DNA of 58,228 nucleotides from Rhizobium sp. (GTDB taxonomy: Bacteria; Pseudomonadota; Alphaproteobacteria; Rhizobiales; Rhizobiaceae), in assembly GCA_027533385.1 (NCBI GenBank), contig JAPZUE010000060.1, positions 1 through 58,228 of the forward strand, in the 5' to 3' direction. Under the pieces are notes generated by a model. The model searched no databases, was not told where the DNA came from, and saw only the letters and a program-made list of their open reading frames with translations. Both the position numbers and the translations under genes were made by a program. Below are positions 1 through 8,928 of this stretch, piece after piece. Each line of letters begins with the position of its first letter. Positions within the stretch are counted from its first letter, which is position 1.

Positions 1-87
1 TACATGCAGATCGAGGGCATGGCAGAGCTTAACTCTCCAACAATCGAGGAGGAAAAACCCCTTCAGATTACACCGAAAGCCGCCTGA
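1..87 (+). CDS. C-terminal fragment of an upstream gene (possibly BcsN)
   Basis: Frame 1 is open from the first base and stops with TGA at 85-87, giving a 28-residue tail that is acidic and then basic. It ends 82 bases before the bcsA start and points the same way, so it could be the end of the first gene of the cellulose operon. In rhizobia the gene directly upstream of bcsA is often bcsN, but the tail is too short to recognise. It could also be a chance open stretch. Confidence 0.4.
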   Translation, partial: YMQIEGMAELNSPTIEEEKPLQITPKAA

Positions 88-169
88 TCATGACGGCCCG
101 GTCCCATACCCGAAATTACACCAGCTTGACGGACGCTATCACGATCGAACTCATGAGGAGTCCAAAATC

Positions 170-2401
170 GTGCGAGATATCATTCGCTATGCTGCCTGGC
201 TGGCCATCGTTGTGGCGATGTTTCTGCTGATTGCGCAGCCCGTCGGCCATTCGGCCCGCTTCAACCTTTCTGTCATCGTCATCGCCATCCTGGCCGTCAT
301 CATGCTCTTGAAGCTCGACGGCTTCTGGCGGCATGTCTTCCTGGCGCTCGCAAGCGTGGTCATCCTGCAATACGCCTATTGGCGTACAACCAGCACGCTG
401 CCGCCGATCGAGGATCTCTATTCCTTCATCCCGGGCATCATCCTCTATGCGGCCGAGATGTACTGCATCCTGATGCTGGGCATCAGCCTTTTCGTCGTTG
501 CCGATCCAATCGAGCGCCCCAGGGCGCCGGAACTGGACGAGGACGAGAGCCCATCGGTTGACGTCTTCATCCCGACCTACAACGAGGACCGGGAAATCCT
601 GGCGCTGACCGTCGCGGCCGCCAGGGCCATGGACTATCCCTCGGACAAATTCACGGTCTATCTTCTGGATGACGGTGGTACCGATCAGAAGCGCAACAGC
701 GACGATCCTGTGGCCGCCGCCAAGGCCAAGGAACGCGCAGAAATCCTCAAGGATCTCTGCAGCGACCTCGGCGCCGTCTACATGACGCGCTCCGAAAATG
801 TCCATGCTAAGGCCGGCAACCTCAATGCAGCCCTCTGGCGCACGCACGCCGATCTGGTCGTTGTTTTCGACGCCGACCATGCACCCGAGCGCAACTTCCT
901 GCGTGAGACCGTCGGCTACTTCCTCGAAGACGAGCGTCTCTTCCTCGTCCAGACGCCGCACTTCTTCTCGAACCCCGATCCGATCGAGCGTAACCTCGGC
1001 ACCTTCGGTCGCATGCCGTCCGAAAACGAGATGTTCTACGGCAAGATCCAGAAGGGTCTCGATCGCTGGAACGCCTCATTCTTCTGCGGTTCGGCAGCCG
1101 TTCTGCGCCGTGAAGCGCTTGAGGAAGTCGGCGGTTTCTCCGGCATCACCATCACCGAGGACTGCGAAACCGCACTCGAACTGCATGCCCGTGGCTGGAA
1201 CAGCCTTTATGTCGACAAGCCGCTGATTTCGGGCCTGCAGCCGGAAACCTTCGCGAGCTTCGTCGGTCAGCGTTCGCGCTGGTGCCAGGGCATGGTGCAG
1301 ATCCTGATGCTCAAGAACCCGCTCTTCAAGCGCGGCCTCTCCCTGCCGCAGCGCCTGAGCTACATCTCGAGCTCGCTCTTCTGGTTCTTCCCCTTTGTCC
1401 GCTCGGTCTTCTTCGTCGCGCCGCTGCTCTTCATCCTCTTCGACATGAAGATCTTCGTCGCATCCTTTGAAGACTTCTTCGCCTATACGGTCATGTATCT
1501 GATCGTGGGTGAAATGGTCCGCAGCTACCTCTACGGCAGCGTCCGCTGGCCATGGATTTCCGAACTCTACGAATATGTGCAGTCGGTCTATCTGTTCCAG
1601 GCGATTATCAGCGTGCTTCTGAAGCCGAAAAGCCCGACCTTCAAGGTCACGGCCAAGGGCGTCTCCCTGAAGCATGACCGCCTGTCTGAACTGTCGCTGC
1701 CCTACTTCATCATCTTCGGCATTCTCTGCTTCACCCTGTTTGTGGCGGCCTATCGCTACAACACCGAGCCCGAGATCTCGAGCCTGCTCCTGATCGTCGG
1801 TGCCTGGAACTGGATGAACCTGATGATCGCCGGTTGCGCGCTGGGCGTCGTTACCGAACGCAGCCAGGATCTTGCTGGCGTGGAACTGCCGCTGCGCACC
1901 AATGTCGAGCTGCAGTTCGGTGAAACCGTCCTGCGTGGCGCGGTAACCGAGGCCTCGGCCAAGGGCGCCAAGCTGATCCCGGCCCAGGGGTCCACCCGCA
2001 TGCTTCGCAAGGGTGAGTACGGCCGTCTGCAGCTGCTCAGCGTATCCTCAAACCTCCTTGTCACATCCTTGCCGGTCAGCATTGCGAACGGCTCCCCCGG
2101 CGAGGACGGCGCGATCTCGCTGCGCTTCGATCCCGACCCGCATCACTTCCCGGTCATCGCCGAACTGCTGATGCATGACATGTCCATCGTTCGCGAGCAG
2201 CGCGCCCTGCGTCAGCGTCCGAAGAGCATGATTTCCGGCAGCCTTCGCATCCTGCGCTGGGCGATCACCTGCCCGCTCGCAGCGATTGGCGTCGCACTCG
2301 GCGGCAAGCCGGAGGACAAGGTTGAACCGCAAAGATTGAAACCCCTTGCCGGCGCGGCACTGGCCGCCGCCCCGGTGCGTCACAGGGAGGCCGGAGAATG
2401 A
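170..2401 (+). CDS. bcsA: Cellulose synthase catalytic subunit (BcsA/CelA)
   Basis: This is an inner-membrane GT2 glycosyltransferase that polymerises UDP-glucose into beta-1,4-glucan and passes the chain through its own membrane channel. The processive GT2 motifs are all present: DDG at residues 167-169, DAD at 234-236, TED at 329-331 and QRSRW at 367-371. Several N-terminal membrane segments precede the catalytic domain and a second group follows it, around residues 390-560. The GTG start at 170 is preceded by GAGGAG. The length of 743 residues is normal. The C-terminal region lies where a PilZ domain is expected, but the c-di-GMP motif is degenerate: RSQDL at 564-568 instead of RxxxR, then ExSxxG instead of D/NxSxxG. 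The stop overlaps the bcsB start (ATGA), so translation is probably coupled. Confidence 0.96.
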   Translation: MRDIIRYAAWLAIVVAMFLLIAQPVGHSARFNLSVIVIAILAVIMLLKLDGFWRHVFLALASVVILQYAYWRTTSTLPPIEDLYSFIPGIILYAAEMYCILMLGISLFVVADPIERPRAPELDEDESPSVDVFIPTYNEDREILALTVAAARAMDYPSDKFTVYLLDDGGTDQKRNSDDPVAAAKAKERAEILKDLCSDLGAVYMTRSENVHAKAGNLNAALWRTHADLVVVFDADHAPERNFLRETVGYFLEDERLFLVQTPHFFSNPDPIERNLGTFGRMPSENEMFYGKIQKGLDRWNASFFCGSAAVLRREALEEVGGFSGITITEDCETALELHARGWNSLYVDKPLISGLQPETFASFVGQRSRWCQGMVQILMLKNPLFKRGLSLPQRLSYISSSLFWFFPFVRSVFFVAPLLFILFDMKIFVASFEDFFAYTVMYLIVGEMVRSYLYGSVRWPWISELYEYVQSVYLFQAIISVLLKPKSPTFKVTAKGVSLKHDRLSELSLPYFIIFGILCFTLFVAAYRYNTEPEISSLLLIVGAWNWMNLMIAGCALGVVTERSQDLAGVELPLRTNVELQFGETVLRGAVTEASAKGAKLIPAQGSTRMLRKGEYGRLQLLSVSSNLLVTSLPVSIANGSPGEDGAISLRFDPDPHHFPVIAELLMHDMSIVREQRALRQRPKSMISGSLRILRWAITCPLAAIGVALGGKPEDKVEPQRLKPLAGAALAAAPVRHREAGE

Positions 2402-4719
2402 TCAGACATCATCTTTCACTGCTCGCCACCGCAGGCCTGCTTCTCGCAGCGTCGCCTTCGCTCGCGGCAACCTCGGGCGGCTTTGTCCTGGCTCCGCAGG
2501 CGACGACACAGTCCGAAACCAAGGAATATTTCCAGGACGAGAACCAGATCCGTCGCCTGATCGCTGATAAGCGGGACCTGTTCTTCCCGGGCGAAGCGGC
2601 AAACCGCGAATATCCCTTCGTGGTCCTGCCCTCTGAAATCACCGGCTCGGCCAAGCTGATCCTGACCCTGCAGACGGCGATCTCGGTCGCGCCCGAACGC
2701 TCGGCGATGCGCATCTTCGTCAACGACCGCGACATCGGCAGCGTCAATCTGAAGTCCGGTGACGCTCATCAGGTCGAACTCGAACTGCCCAAGGGCCTGC
2801 TCCAGCCCGGTTACAATGCCGTCACGGTGCTGCTCGACCAGTCGCATCGCGTCGATTGCTCCATCGATGCGACATACGAACTCTGGACCCAGATCGACCC
2901 GGCACGCTCTGGCTTCGTCTTCACCCGCAACGCCAAGGACGATCCGAGCGACGTCTCGACGCTTCTTGCCTATAGCCGCGATATCAACGGTCACGCCGCC
3001 ATCAACGGCATCATCCCGCGAGGAGCCGCCGGGGAGGATATCGACCGAACCTTTGCCGTGGTGCAGGCACTTTCGATCCTCGGTCATTTCGATCGACCCG
3101 TCGTCGAAGTCGGCAATGAAACCGGATCTGGCCCCGGCATCGATCTGGTCGTCGGCACCTTCGGCACCGTACGCGACCTGATCGGCGTCACGCCGGAACA
3201 GTCAGGCGTACAGTTTGACATCGACCCGGCCAGCGGTCGCAGCCGCATGATCGTGGCCGCGCGCACTGCGGATGAGCTCGTCTCAACCATCCGCGACTTC
3301 ACGCTTCGTGCCCAGACTGAGGTGACCGACGGTTCGCCCCAGGGCCGCCGCGCACTTGGCAATCGCCGCGGACGTCTGCTGGAGTCCGGCAGCGAGAACA
3401 CACTGGCGGAACTCGGTTTCGTTTCCCGCCCCTTTGCCGGCCGTCATTTCGAGCAGTCGATTTCCTTCAGTCTGCCGGCAGACTTCTATCCCGGTGACTA
3501 CGGTGCCGCCAATTTGAAGCTAAATGCCGAATATGCGGCGGGCTTGTCGCCGAGCGCCCAGATGGTCGTGCGCGCCAACGGCGATACGGTTGCGAACATC
3601 CGTCTCGGCGAAGGTCGTTCGGGCCGCATTGAGGGTCAGGTTCTGCCGATCCCGCTCGACAAGCTGCGCCCGGGCTACAACGTCATCGAGTTCGAGGCAG
3701 AACTCTCGACGGCCTCCGATGCCGTCTGCGATCCCGTCAGCCTCGGCAATCAGACCGCCCGCTTCTTCATCAAGGGTGACAGCACGCTGAACATTCCCGC
3801 CTTCGCCCAGATCGGCCATGCCCCGGATCTGGCGGTCGTTTCGGCCGGCAAGGCAGGGTTCGGCGGCGGCGACCGCCCGACGCCGCTCTTCGTGGAAGGC
3901 ATGGATGAAAACATGCTCGGCGCGGCCGGCACATTCCTCGCAAAGATGGCCTACACGTCGCGCGAAGTGAGCCCCGTCGCCGTCACCTCCGGCTGGCCAC
4001 TCGACCGCCAGGGCCCACTTCTGGCCTTCGGAACCTTCTCCGGTTTCTCGAGCCAGCTGCGCTCGGATCTCGGCATTGACCTCAATCCGGTGGCGAGCGA
4101 CCTGTCGCTGTCGCTGGACGAGAACCAGGGTCAGGATGCAGGCACCCAGACGGAAGAGGCTGCACCCGCCCTATCCGTCGACGGCACTGCAGCACCGACC
4201 CAGGAAGAGCAGCCCACATCCGTTGTCGCAGGACTCCGGGATGGACTGCACGACATCTATGAGGGCCTCAAGGTACGCGTTCGCATCCAGGCCGCCGAAC
4301 TCGGGCTGGTCGATGATCCCTCCGTCTTGACCAAGGATGCCGTCTATCAGGTTGGCGGTGAAGCCGACATTCTGGTGGCGCAACGTCTGGTCAACGAACG
4401 CGATGCCTGGACGGTCATTGCGATCCGGGATCCGGCCCAGCTCAACGAGAACATGCGCAGCCTCGCGCAGCCGGATGTCTGGGGTCGCCTATCGGGATCG
4501 GTCAACACGCTGACCCACGATGGCACCGTCGTCGATCGCAAGCTCGCGGCACACGAGCGTCTCTATGAGACCAAGCCGCTCAGCCTGCAGAACGGCCGCC
4601 TGATTGTGGCCGGCTGGTTCTCCAACAACGCCCGCGAATTCACCATCGCCCAGATCGTGGTGGCGATCCTTCTCGGCGCGTCCACCTATCTCGTACTCCG
4701 ACAGGGGCGCAGGTCGTGA
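2398..4719 (+). CDS. bcsB: Cellulose synthase periplasmic subunit (BcsB/CelB)
   Basis: BcsB is a periplasmic protein anchored in the inner membrane. It caps the BcsA channel and guides the growing glucan through paired carbohydrate-binding and flavodoxin-like domains. Here a clear Sec signal peptide (residues 1-24, ending near SLAATS) and one C-terminal membrane helix (about residues 745-765, before RQGRRS) match the family. The length of 773 residues is typical. A low-complexity Glu/Gln/Thr stretch near residues 570-610 is probably a linker. The start overlaps the bcsA stop by four bases and the stop overlaps the GTG start of bcsZ, so the three genes form one tightly coupled operon. Confidence 0.94.
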   Translation: MIRHHLSLLATAGLLLAASPSLAATSGGFVLAPQATTQSETKEYFQDENQIRRLIADKRDLFFPGEAANREYPFVVLPSEITGSAKLILTLQTAISVAPERSAMRIFVNDRDIGSVNLKSGDAHQVELELPKGLLQPGYNAVTVLLDQSHRVDCSIDATYELWTQIDPARSGFVFTRNAKDDPSDVSTLLAYSRDINGHAAINGIIPRGAAGEDIDRTFAVVQALSILGHFDRPVVEVGNETGSGPGIDLVVGTFGTVRDLIGVTPEQSGVQFDIDPASGRSRMIVAARTADELVSTIRDFTLRAQTEVTDGSPQGRRALGNRRGRLLESGSENTLAELGFVSRPFAGRHFEQSISFSLPADFYPGDYGAANLKLNAEYAAGLSPSAQMVVRANGDTVANIRLGEGRSGRIEGQVLPIPLDKLRPGYNVIEFEAELSTASDAVCDPVSLGNQTARFFIKGDSTLNIPAFAQIGHAPDLAVVSAGKAGFGGGDRPTPLFVEGMDENMLGAAGTFLAKMAYTSREVSPVAVTSGWPLDRQGPLLAFGTFSGFSSQLRSDLGIDLNPVASDLSLSLDENQGQDAGTQTEEAAPALSVDGTAAPTQEEQPTSVVAGLRDGLHDIYEGLKVRVRIQAAELGLVDDPSVLTKDAVYQVGGEADILVAQRLVNERDAWTVIAIRDPAQLNENMRSLAQPDVWGRLSGSVNTLTHDGTVVDRKLAAHERLYETKPLSLQNGRLIVAGWFSNNAREFTIAQIVVAILLGASTYLVLRQGRRS

Positions 4720-5804
4720 AGGCACGTCTTCGCATCATGACGCTTGTGCTCGGCGGCGCCCTGATGGCAGGCGCCGCCACCGCGATGCTGCCGCAGACGC
4801 AGGAAAACATGGCTGCGGACATCGCTGCAGGCGCCTGGCTCGTCTATCAGCATAACTTCGTCACCGACGAAGGGCGCGTGGTCGACAATCGCGCTGGCGG
4901 CATCAGCCACAGCGAAAGCCAGGGTTACGGCATGCTGATGGCCGAATCGGCAAACGACCGGCAGGCCTTCCACCAGATCTGGGCCTGGACCCGCGCCAAT
5001 CTGTTTGTCCGCGAGGACGGTCTTGCGGCTTGGCGATGGGATCCGAAACAGATCCCGGCGATCACCGACAAGAACAATGCGACCGACGGCGATCTCCTGA
5101 TCGCCTGGGCCTTGATGCGGGCGGGCCAGCGCTGGAACGAACCGGAGCTGCAGCGGGAGGCGCGGCGGATCGCACAAGCGATCGTCGAGCGGGCAACGCT
5201 CGACACCGATCACGGTCTGGTTCTTCTACCCGGTGTCCAGGGCTTTGGCCCGAGGGAGCAGTCCGATGGCCCGGTGGTCAACATGTCCTACTGGATCTTC
5301 CCGGCCCTTGCCGAACTTGGGCGCTTGTCTGACCGCTTCCCGGCAAGGGACCTTTTGGACAGTGGCATAGCCCTGCTCAGGGATTCCCGCTTCGGACCGG
5401 CGCGACTTCCGGCTGACTGGTTGTCCCTGTCAGGCGGCGCTCCGCGCCCTGCCAACGGTTACCCCTCGCAATTCGGCTATGATGCAATTCGGGTACCGCT
5501 TTACCTGGCCTGGTATTCCCGCGACTATCCCGACATTCTCGAGATCTTCGCCGACCACTGGAAACAGTTTGGTAGCGCGTCGATGTCGGTTGTCGAACTT
5601 GCGACGGCCACCCGCCTCTCGCCCATGCCCGACCCCGGCTACCAGGCGGTGGCCGCACTCGTCGAATGCAGCCTGGGACGGCGTCCGGACGTCGCCCTGC
5701 TCTCCGACTTTAGCTCCCAAGACTACTACCCCTCCACGCTCCATGTGCTGAGCCTCATGGCGATCGCTGAAAGGTACCCCACATGTTTGACCGAATTCCC
5801 CTGA
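4716..5804 (+). CDS. bcsZ: Endo-1,4-beta-glucanase, GH8 (BcsZ/CelC)
   Basis: This GH8 cellulase is the one associated with cellulose export. It trims or untangles glucan in the periplasm and is needed for normal cellulose production in several species. An N-terminal signal peptide (residues 1-28) is visible. The GH8 active-site region SHSESQGYGM places the acid Glu at residue 67, and NATDGDLLIAW lies about 57 residues later. The start is a GTG overlapping the bcsB stop (GTGA). The length of 362 residues is normal for BcsZ. The 3' end overlaps the next gene by 22 bases. In Agrobacterium naming this is celC. Confidence 0.94.
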   Translation: MKARLRIMTLVLGGALMAGAATAMLPQTQENMAADIAAGAWLVYQHNFVTDEGRVVDNRAGGISHSESQGYGMLMAESANDRQAFHQIWAWTRANLFVREDGLAAWRWDPKQIPAITDKNNATDGDLLIAWALMRAGQRWNEPELQREARRIAQAIVERATLDTDHGLVLLPGVQGFGPREQSDGPVVNMSYWIFPALAELGRLSDRFPARDLLDSGIALLRDSRFGPARLPADWLSLSGGAPRPANGYPSQFGYDAIRVPLYLAWYSRDYPDILEIFADHWKQFGSASMSVVELATATRLSPMPDPGYQAVAALVECSLGRRPDVALLSDFSSQDYYPSTLHVLSLMAIAERYPTCLTEFP

Positions 5805-7717
5805 AAACCGCACTCTTCGCCAGCGCTTGCCTGATGATCCCGATCACTCAGGCCACTGGTGACAACGCCATCTCCTTTCCGCCGATGGGTGTTGTCCTTC
5901 CGGGCGGAGTGAGCGTGACCAACGTCTCCGCTCCCGCCACCCAGCAGCCGGCCATGCCGAGCTTCCAGCCCATCGCGGCACCGGTCGTGACGCCGGCCGT
6001 GCAGGCCGTTGCCCCGGCGGTAATGCCGACAACCATGGCGGCACCTCAGCCGGTTCTGCCTGCTGCTCAGGCCCCGGCTCAGGTCGTCTTGCCCGCCACG
6101 ATCCCGGCGGCGACGGCCATAACCGGCGCAGTCGCCTCGCAGCAACAGGCTCCGCTGATCCGGGACGTTGCTCCGGGCGAAAATCCATTCGGCCCAAGCG
6201 CGGCCACCACCGCACGGAGACCCGCCGTGGCGCAGCAGCCGGTCGCTGCCGCCCCTGCTCCTCAGCCAGCCAGCCTTGCGCCAGCGGCCGACGACATCGA
6301 AACGCAGATCGCCAGGCTTAGCCAGCAGACCGAACAGCCGGCGGCAGCCAGCAAGCCTGAAGTCGACGAAACGGCGCTACGCTACTATGCCCAGACCCGC
6401 GACCTGAAGCGCCTCGGCGCCGAACTTCGCCGCCTGAAAACGCTCTACCCGGACTGGGATGCACCCGAAGATCTCTTCGACACCCCGACCAACATCTCCG
6501 AGCAGCCGCTTTGGGACATCTTCGGCAGCGGCGACTATGTCCGCGTGCGCACCGAAATCGCCAAGCTGCAAAGCGAGAACCCGAACTGGAAGCCAAGCCA
6601 GGAACTGCTGGACAAGCTGAGCCTTGCTGAAACCCGCAGGCTGATGGAACGCTCCCATGCCCAGGGCAACTGGGGTCAGGTCGTGAGCCTCGCAGAGGCA
6701 ACTCCGCAGCTGATGGTCTGCGCCGAGATGAACACGATGTGGATCACGGCCGAAGCGCTGGCGCAGTCGCGCGACTTTGCCCGAGCCTTCGACCTTTACA
6801 AGTATATCGTGACCACCTGCGAGGACCCCAACGAACGCCTCTCGACAGTCCAGAAGGCAAGTCTCCTGCTGCCAGAAGCGGGCACGCGGTCCCTTGTTGC
6901 CCTTGGCAGTATTCTGCCGGACGGAACGGGTGAGTTCGACAGCGTTTCCTTTGACCTCGTTCGTCGCAAGATGGGCATCGTCGCCCAGGGTCAGGGTCCC
7001 GCAAATGCTTTGACCACCGATGAGCTGCAGCGCTTCAGCGACTTCGTGCAGCGCTCCTTCTCGGCAAACGACGCCGAACTTTTCGGATGGTTTTACTACG
7101 GCCAGCAGAGCTGGGAAGCGTCCTACCACTGGTTCGTCAGTGCAACCCGCATGACCGCCAGCCCGAAAAGCATCGAAGGCGTCATTCTGACCCTTCGCAA
7201 CCTCCAGCATCGCGACGAAGCGCTGCAACTCGCCCGTCAGTATGCGCCCCAGACGCCTGAACTGAAAAAGATCTATATCGAGCTCGTCTCGGCGGGACTG
7301 ACCGATCAGGAAAATCCTCTGTCTCTGGAGGAAGCCGAGCTGAAAACCGTCGAAACCTACGTGTTCGAGCAGAAGTCAGCGCTGGGGGCCCAGGCACTCG
7401 GTTGGCACCGGCTCGACAACAAGGATGGCAAGAACGCAGCGCGGCTGTTCGAACAGTCGATTGAATGGGAGGCAACCGAAGGAGGCGTCGTCGGACTTGC
7501 CGTGCTCGCCGCCCGTTCAAAGAACTGGAACAGGGTTGCCGCCATCAAGAAGGAATATGGCGAGAAGTTCGCGGCGCTGGAAGACGTCAAGGTCTATCGC
7601 CCAAAGGTGACCCAGAAGACAACGAAGCCGCAGCCCAAGGAAAAGCCGAACCTTCTCACCTGGCTGCTGAAGAAGGACGACCGTGACGAGAAGAAGGGTC
7701 GCGTCGAGGTGGAATAA
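5783..7717 (+). CDS. bcsK: Periplasmic TPR-like protein of the cellulose operon (BcsK-type)
   Basis: The protein has 644 residues: a signal peptide (1-25), an Ala/Pro/Gln-rich low-complexity linker (about 30-165), then alpha-helical repeats of TPR/Sel1 character (about 195-600) and a highly charged Lys/Glu tail. I see no outer-membrane beta-barrel, which separates it from enterobacterial BcsC. Rhizobial type III cellulose operons carry a TPR protein named BcsK in this place; the name rests on position and architecture, not a sequence search. Its likely role is a periplasmic scaffold or partner for glucan export. The start at 5783 lies inside bcsZ behind AAAGG, so it is probably translationally coupled. 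A terminator follows the stop. Confidence 0.75.
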   Translation: MFDRIPLKTALFASACLMIPITQATGDNAISFPPMGVVLPGGVSVTNVSAPATQQPAMPSFQPIAAPVVTPAVQAVAPAVMPTTMAAPQPVLPAAQAPAQVVLPATIPAATAITGAVASQQQAPLIRDVAPGENPFGPSAATTARRPAVAQQPVAAAPAPQPASLAPAADDIETQIARLSQQTEQPAAASKPEVDETALRYYAQTRDLKRLGAELRRLKTLYPDWDAPEDLFDTPTNISEQPLWDIFGSGDYVRVRTEIAKLQSENPNWKPSQELLDKLSLAETRRLMERSHAQGNWGQVVSLAEATPQLMVCAEMNTMWITAEALAQSRDFARAFDLYKYIVTTCEDPNERLSTVQKASLLLPEAGTRSLVALGSILPDGTGEFDSVSFDLVRRKMGIVAQGQGPANALTTDELQRFSDFVQRSFSANDAELFGWFYYGQQSWEASYHWFVSATRMTASPKSIEGVILTLRNLQHRDEALQLARQYAPQTPELKKIYIELVSAGLTDQENPLSLEEAELKTVETYVFEQKSALGAQALGWHRLDNKDGKNAARLFEQSIEWEATEGGVVGLAVLAARSKNWNRVAAIKKEYGEKFAALEDVKVYRPKVTQKTTKPQPKEKPNLLTWLLKKDDRDEKKGRVEVE

Positions 7718-7745
7718 TCGCCATTTTCTGGTGACCGACCATAGA

Positions 7746-7777
7746 AAACCCCGGGAGAGAGAACTCTTCCGGGGTTT
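7746..7777. terminator. Bidirectional intrinsic terminator between convergent genes
   Basis: A 14-bp stem (7746-7759 with 7764-7777, one G-T pair) closes a 4-base loop. It begins with AAACCCCGG and ends with CCGGGGTTT, so short A/T tracts lie at the base on both sides. It sits between the converging ends of the cellulose operon (7717) and the minus-strand GH105 gene (7804) and can serve both. Confidence 0.85.
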
Positions 7778-7803
7778 GTCCGTTTCAGCGGAACGACATC
7801 CGG

Positions 7804-8904
7804 CTACACGACAGGTTTGCGGGCCCGCTCGGCATCGTTCATCGCCCGCGCCAGCAGCAGCATCACCAAGGCCTGTCCGTAAGGGGCAGGCACATTGGGG
7901 ATCTGGCGATAGAATTCGAGTGTATGCCCCATCGGCGTGCCATCCGAGACCTGCAGCACGATGCCGCTGGCGTCAATGCGGGAAAGCACCGCCTCCAGAG
8001 CCCGCTCGGCAACTGGACGGTAGCCCTCGTCGACGATCCCGAGATCCATGCCACGCAAGATACCGTAGGCGATGGCTGCAGTCGCAGATGTCTCCTCGGG
8101 AGAGGTGGGATCGCAGACAAGCGTGTTGAACATCCCGTTTTCGCGCTGGTGAGCGGCGAGCGTCTTCAGCTGCGCGCCGAGAATATGAACCAGATGCCGC
8201 TTCAGGTGCTCGGGAACGTGATCGACAAGGCCGAAGAGTTCGGGGATGGCGACCGTGATCCAGGAATTGCCACGCGCCCAGAAAGCCCTGGCGAAATTGT
8301 GCCGGCCGTTGAAAGTCCAGCCGTGGTACCAGAGCCCGGTGACAGGATCGGCGAGGTAACGCTCGTGCACCATGAACTGGTAGAAGGCTTCATCGATCCA
8401 GTCCTGCCGACCGAAGCGCTGGCCTGCCCGCGCAAGGAACAGGCAGGTCATGAACAGCGTGTCGTCCCAGAGTTCGCCATCGTTCATCCGCTCCTTGACG
8501 ACATGCTGGAAACCGCCGTCCTCGGTCTTGGCAAGCGACGTGACGAGCCACTGAGCCCAATCGCGAACGAGCTCTTCCCAATCCGGGCGATTGACGTGAT
8601 CGATGAGCACGCAGAGCGGCAGCATCGGCGAGCTGGAATTGACCTGCCGGGGCGGCAGGCCACGCCCGATCTGCCAGTCGTACCAGCGGGCAATCGCGTC
8701 GATCAAAGACCGGTCGTTGACCGCTTCCGCATGGCGCAGAAGACCGTAGATCCCGACACCGACCTCCCAATCCCATTCATCGAACTGCAGATCATAGCCG
8801 CTGTCTGAAACATCCGCGGTTTCGTTGATCCCCTTCAGTCTGGCAAGACCAACGGCGACACGGGAAAGAGCTTCTGAAAGAACTTCGGGAGCGGGAAACA
8901 ACAT
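7804..8904 (-). CDS. GH105 unsaturated rhamnogalacturonyl hydrolase family protein
   Basis: GH105 enzymes (YteR/RhiN-like) remove the 4,5-unsaturated galacturonic acid left at the end of oligosaccharides by rhamnogalacturonan lyases. They use an (alpha/alpha)6 barrel and a catalytic Asp. This 366-residue protein has the usual length and the family signatures WEVGVGIYGLL, LWDDTLFM, GLWYHGW and ARGNSW. There is no signal peptide, so it acts in the cytoplasm on imported oligosaccharides. It is the last gene of the operon that begins with the family 5 binding protein at 19019, and it starts 24 bases after the end of the large uncharacterised enzyme. An activity on another unsaturated uronyl oligosaccharide is possible. 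Confidence 0.88.
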   Translation of the reverse strand: MLFPAPEVLSEALSRVAVGLARLKGINETADVSDSGYDLQFDEWDWEVGVGIYGLLRHAEAVNDRSLIDAIARWYDWQIGRGLPPRQVNSSSPMLPLCVLIDHVNRPDWEELVRDWAQWLVTSLAKTEDGGFQHVVKERMNDGELWDDTLFMTCLFLARAGQRFGRQDWIDEAFYQFMVHERYLADPVTGLWYHGWTFNGRHNFARAFWARGNSWITVAIPELFGLVDHVPEHLKRHLVHILGAQLKTLAAHQRENGMFNTLVCDPTSPEETSATAAIAYGILRGMDLGIVDEGYRPVAERALEAVLSRIDASGIVLQVSDGTPMGHTLEFYRQIPNVPAPYGQALVMLLLARAMNDAERARKPVV

Positions 8905-8928
8905 GCGCGAAAATCCTGGCTTTGACGA

